From: Pseudomonas sp. R76
GTDB taxonomy: Bacteria; Pseudomonadota; Gammaproteobacteria; Pseudomonadales; Pseudomonadaceae
Length of the DNA stretch: 64,000 bases
Assembly (NCBI RefSeq): GCF_009834565.1
Contig: NZ_CP019428.1
Coordinates: 3,968,001-4,032,000, forward strand
Reading direction: 5' to 3'
The notes beneath the pieces were generated by a model. The model had not been told where the DNA came from, searched no databases, and saw only the letters and a list, made by a program, of their open reading frames with translations. Below are positions 62,701 through 64,000 of this stretch, piece by piece. Both the position numbers and the translations under genes were made by a program. Each line of letters begins with the position of its first letter. Positions within the stretch are counted from its first letter, which is position 1.

Positions 62701-64000
62701 ATGGCATTGGCCAGTTGCAGGTCGGTGCTGCCGTCCAGTTGGGCGGCGCCGCCTACGCTGAGCGCACCGGTGCCCAGGGCAGCGTTGTTGCCGAGGATCA
62801 ATTGACCGGCGTTCAAGCCCGTGCCGCCGCTGTAGGTATTGGCGCCGTTGAGGGTCAAGGTCGATGGGCCTTTTTTCAGCAGGCTGCCGGTGCCGCTGAT
62901 GCCGCCGTTAAGTGTCAGCGCGCTGCTGCCACCAATAGTCAACGCACCATTGAGTACCGTGGCGTTGACCAATGAGACGGAGCCGTTGCTGTCCAGGGTG
63001 GTGCCGTCGGCCGCGGTCAGCACGCCCATACCGAGTGCACTGTTGCTGCCGACCACCAAGGTGCCGCCATTCAGGGCGGTGCCGCCGGTGTAGGTGTTGT
63101 TGCCGTTGAGCACCAGGGTGCCGCTGTCGAGTTTGGCCAGGGTGCCGGTGCCGGCGAGCTTGACGCCCAGGGTGGCGGTGGCGTTCGGGTCGACACGGAT
63201 CGCGGTGTTGCCGGTGCCGCCATTCACCAGGTTAAGCACGCCCGCCGTGCCGGAAGCCAGGTTATAGCCATCGGTGACGAACTGCAGGCCGGTGGTGTTT
63301 TGCGTACCGTCCACGGTCACCGTGCCGGCCGCGCCCTGGAACACTGCGAAACTGCTGGCCCAGCTCTGGTTGAGGCTGCCGTCGACGTTGGTCCAGTTGG
63401 TGAGGCCGCTGCCCCAGGTGCCGCTGCCGCCGTCGATGGCACCGTTGCCGAGCAGGTTGGCGCCGTCCCAGAATTGCACGGTGGTGTTGGGCGCCGTCAC
63501 CAGCAGGTTGACCTTGTTGCTGATCGCGGTCTGCACCTGCAGGTCGCCTGGGGTGACACTACCTGGCAGGGTGCCGAGGGTCAGGCCGTTGTCGGTCAAC
63601 GCGCCGCCGTAGTTGATGAGGTTATAGACGCCGGTGCCAAAGCCGCCGATATCGGTGACATTGAGGTTGCCGTCCAGGGTCAGGTCGCCGCCGACGTTCA
63701 GCAACCCGCTGCCACCGCCGACCACGGGCGCGCCGAGGCCGACGTCCAGGTTGGAATTGCCGCCCAGCACCAGCGAACCCACCGACAGTGTGCTGCCGGT
63801 AGCCAGGCCGATATGCCCACCGTCGGCCACTGTCACCGCGCCCGCCAGGGAGCCGCTGCCGGTCAAGGTCGCACCGTTATTCACCGCCACGGTGCCGCTG
63901 GCCAGCGAGCCGCTGACATTCAAGGTGCCGCCGTTGACGTTGGCGGCGCCGCTGATGCCACTGACACCACTGAGGTTGAGCACACCGCTGCCGTTTTTAT
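59760..64000 (-). CDS. Autotransporter adhesin with PATR repeats, C-terminal 1,413 codons (cut by window edge)
   Basis: Open to the right edge; the frame continues upstream of the first Val/Met-like codon at 63983 (KNGSGVLNLSG), so the N-terminus with its signal peptide is missing. The passenger is built of autotransporter-associated strand repeats (GTGTLAKLDSGTLVLNGNNT, NTYSGGTTLNGG, LLLTGANTYSGGTT), arranged in two larger modules that each begin with QFW(D/N)G and GGSGTWG. The last about 280 residues form the beta-barrel domain (WMRVLGTWGHMGGDSNTA to AMTISFSLGF with terminal Phe). Type Va secretion; surface adhesion or biofilm role is the family default. Confidence 0.9.
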   Translation of the reverse strand, partial: KNGSGVLNLSGVSGISGAANVNGGTLNVSGSLASGTVAVNNGATLTGSGSLAGAVTVADGGHIGLATGSTLSVGSLVLGGNSNLDVGLGAPVVGGGSGLLNVGGDLTLDGNLNVTDIGGFGTGVYNLINYGGALTDNGLTLGTLPGSVTPGDLQVQTAISNKVNLLVTAPNTTVQFWDGANLLGNGAIDGGSGTWGSGLTNWTNVDGSLNQSWASSFAVFQGAAGTVTVDGTQNTTGLQFVTDGYNLASGTAGVLNLVNGGTGNTAIRVDPNATATLGVKLAGTGTLAKLDSGTLVLNGNNTYTGGTALNGGTLVVGSNSALGMGVLTAADGTTLDSNGSVSLVNATVLNGALTIGGSSALTLNGGISGTGSLLKKGPSTLTLNGANTYSGGTGLNAGQLILGNNAALGTGALSVGGAAQLDGSTDLQLANAINLGGPLTLAGSHDLALNGVVSGTGSLVKNGNGALLLTGANTYSGGTTLNGGTTTGNTSSLQGAIANNATLTFEQAADGTYTGNLTGAGVLNKTGTGELLLSGNNTFTGNTNVNAGSLLVNGTLNSATVQVANGATLGGSGTLGGAVNMADGAILKAGSATPLSVGSLALSSGTSLDFALGAPGASTTAVNVAGNLTLDGTLNVTDAGGFGIGVYQLFRYGGSLTDNGLTVGSLPVGLGNVTLQTALANQLNLLVQTTPGQIQFWNGGVTNPDGTITGGSGTWGPGTNWTDPTGTQGQASTNQFAVFAGQGGSVTVVGNQSFTGLQVLDPGYTLTAGADGTLTPTGTAAVRINSGVTTEIAAPIVGAGAIDKLDSGTLLLTGANTYSGGTTVSGGTLAGNARSLQGRFLNNARMLFVQNTNGIFNGSLAGTGALTKQGTGALLLTGNQPFSGTVAVDQGVLQVGNAANPGTVLGGQVAVANGAGLTGNGSVGSLVNNGSVTPDSGKLTVAGNFTNASTGALNLVITPSVTGALAVGGTANLGGTLNVINLAPYAGPTTYTLLTAGAVNGTFSNTNLENLAFLTTSLNYSPTQVALAVSRNNVSYASVAATRNQRGVAAALGSGAAVGGVAVQNALLNADAAGARAAFDSLSGEIHASTASAILEDSRYIRDAVNERLRQPGCYREDDPRNSLAPSENRLSSAGCHGEMVGWMRVLGTWGHMGGDSNTAKLDRNLGGFLLGTDKQVDDAWRVGVAAGYTRSDLDAKRRSSSADVDSYHLMAYTAYQQEAFAARMGVAYSWHDIESKRDVAVGGEGQRLKADYKARSAQVFGEVGYTLTTGSLAVEPFAGLAYVNYDSDTIKEKGGSAALRGDADQDVTFSTLGVRIGQTITLGNGSKITPRASLGWRYAFGDTKPDADLSFINGGASFSTQGVPIAKDSAVVEAGVDYQISQNGRLGLGYSGQLSRNDKDHAMTISFSLGF

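Overview
The window looks like a chromosomal segment of a fluorescent-group Pseudomonas. The coding sequence is GC-rich with strong third-position bias. Gaps carry the paired REP palindromes typical of the P. fluorescens group (TGTGGGAGCGGGCTTG... facing its inverse, about 90 bp per pair, eleven pairs). The gene set (urtABCDE, polyamine catabolism, pncA-pncB-nadE with NrtR, a mannitol-type regulator, metallothionein, MntH) also fits Pseudomonas. I saw no rRNA, tRNA, CRISPR array, integrase or insertion sequence. Mobility signs are limited to REP elements, a second palindromic repeat family, two toxin-antitoxin pairs and a few gene remnants.

Layout. 1-930: start of a metal-efflux operon (TolC-type protein cut by the left edge, preceded by a Met/Cys/His-rich small protein). 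956-3696: MocR-type regulator divergent from a Bcr/CflA-type exporter. 3754-4748: a 24-residue membrane peptide behind a conserved membrane protein. 5161-7213: OmpR-type two-component pair. 7490-9024: SRPBCC protein, a truncated SDR and a 2-oxoglutarate oxygenase behind a TetR-like operator. 9090-13889: gamma-glutamylputrescine operon with a divergent AraC regulator. 14143-16725: TonB receptor and an AhpD-like protein. 16839-26098: urea ABC transporter urtABCDE, divergent from a transporter-fused hybrid histidine kinase and its LuxR-type response regulator. 26250-33762: IclR regulator divergent from a seven-gene operon that joins a PotABCD-like importer to a three-subunit HcnABC-like flavin dehydrogenase. 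33764-34291: four tandem 139-bp repeats. 34336-37472: MBL-fold hydrolase and Old Yellow Enzyme with a divergent LysR. 37473-41094: NAD salvage (nadE, pncB, pncA) with the divergent NrtR. 41233-44479: polyol dehydrogenase, MtlE-like binding protein and MtlR-like regulator. 44634-46624: Tsx-like porin and nucleoside permease behind a LacI/PurR-type operator. 46637-48211: a 787-bp tandem duplication of a DUF3077/DUF6124-type gene and its structured leader RNA. 48350-53053: quinone-oxidoreductase-like enzyme, XapX protein, regulators, metallothionein and a pair of DUF606 transporters. 53302-53915: Phd/PIN toxin-antitoxin. 53942-58692: MntH, a hydrolase/UPF0174 fusion, and AraC/EamA. 58691-59555: LysR remnant and HigBA-like pair. 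59760-64000: large autotransporter cut by the right edge.

The most interesting points are: (i) a urea-transport locus facing a sensor kinase that fuses an NCS1-type permease, a Cys-rich knuckle and a hybrid kinase, with three TGACGTA heptamers in the urtA promoter; (ii) the duplicated leader RNA, whose two copies keep a three-way junction and hairpins through compensatory changes while the two encoded proteins are identical despite 8 silent substitutions; and (iii) the IclR-controlled importer/dehydrogenase operon of unknown substrate.
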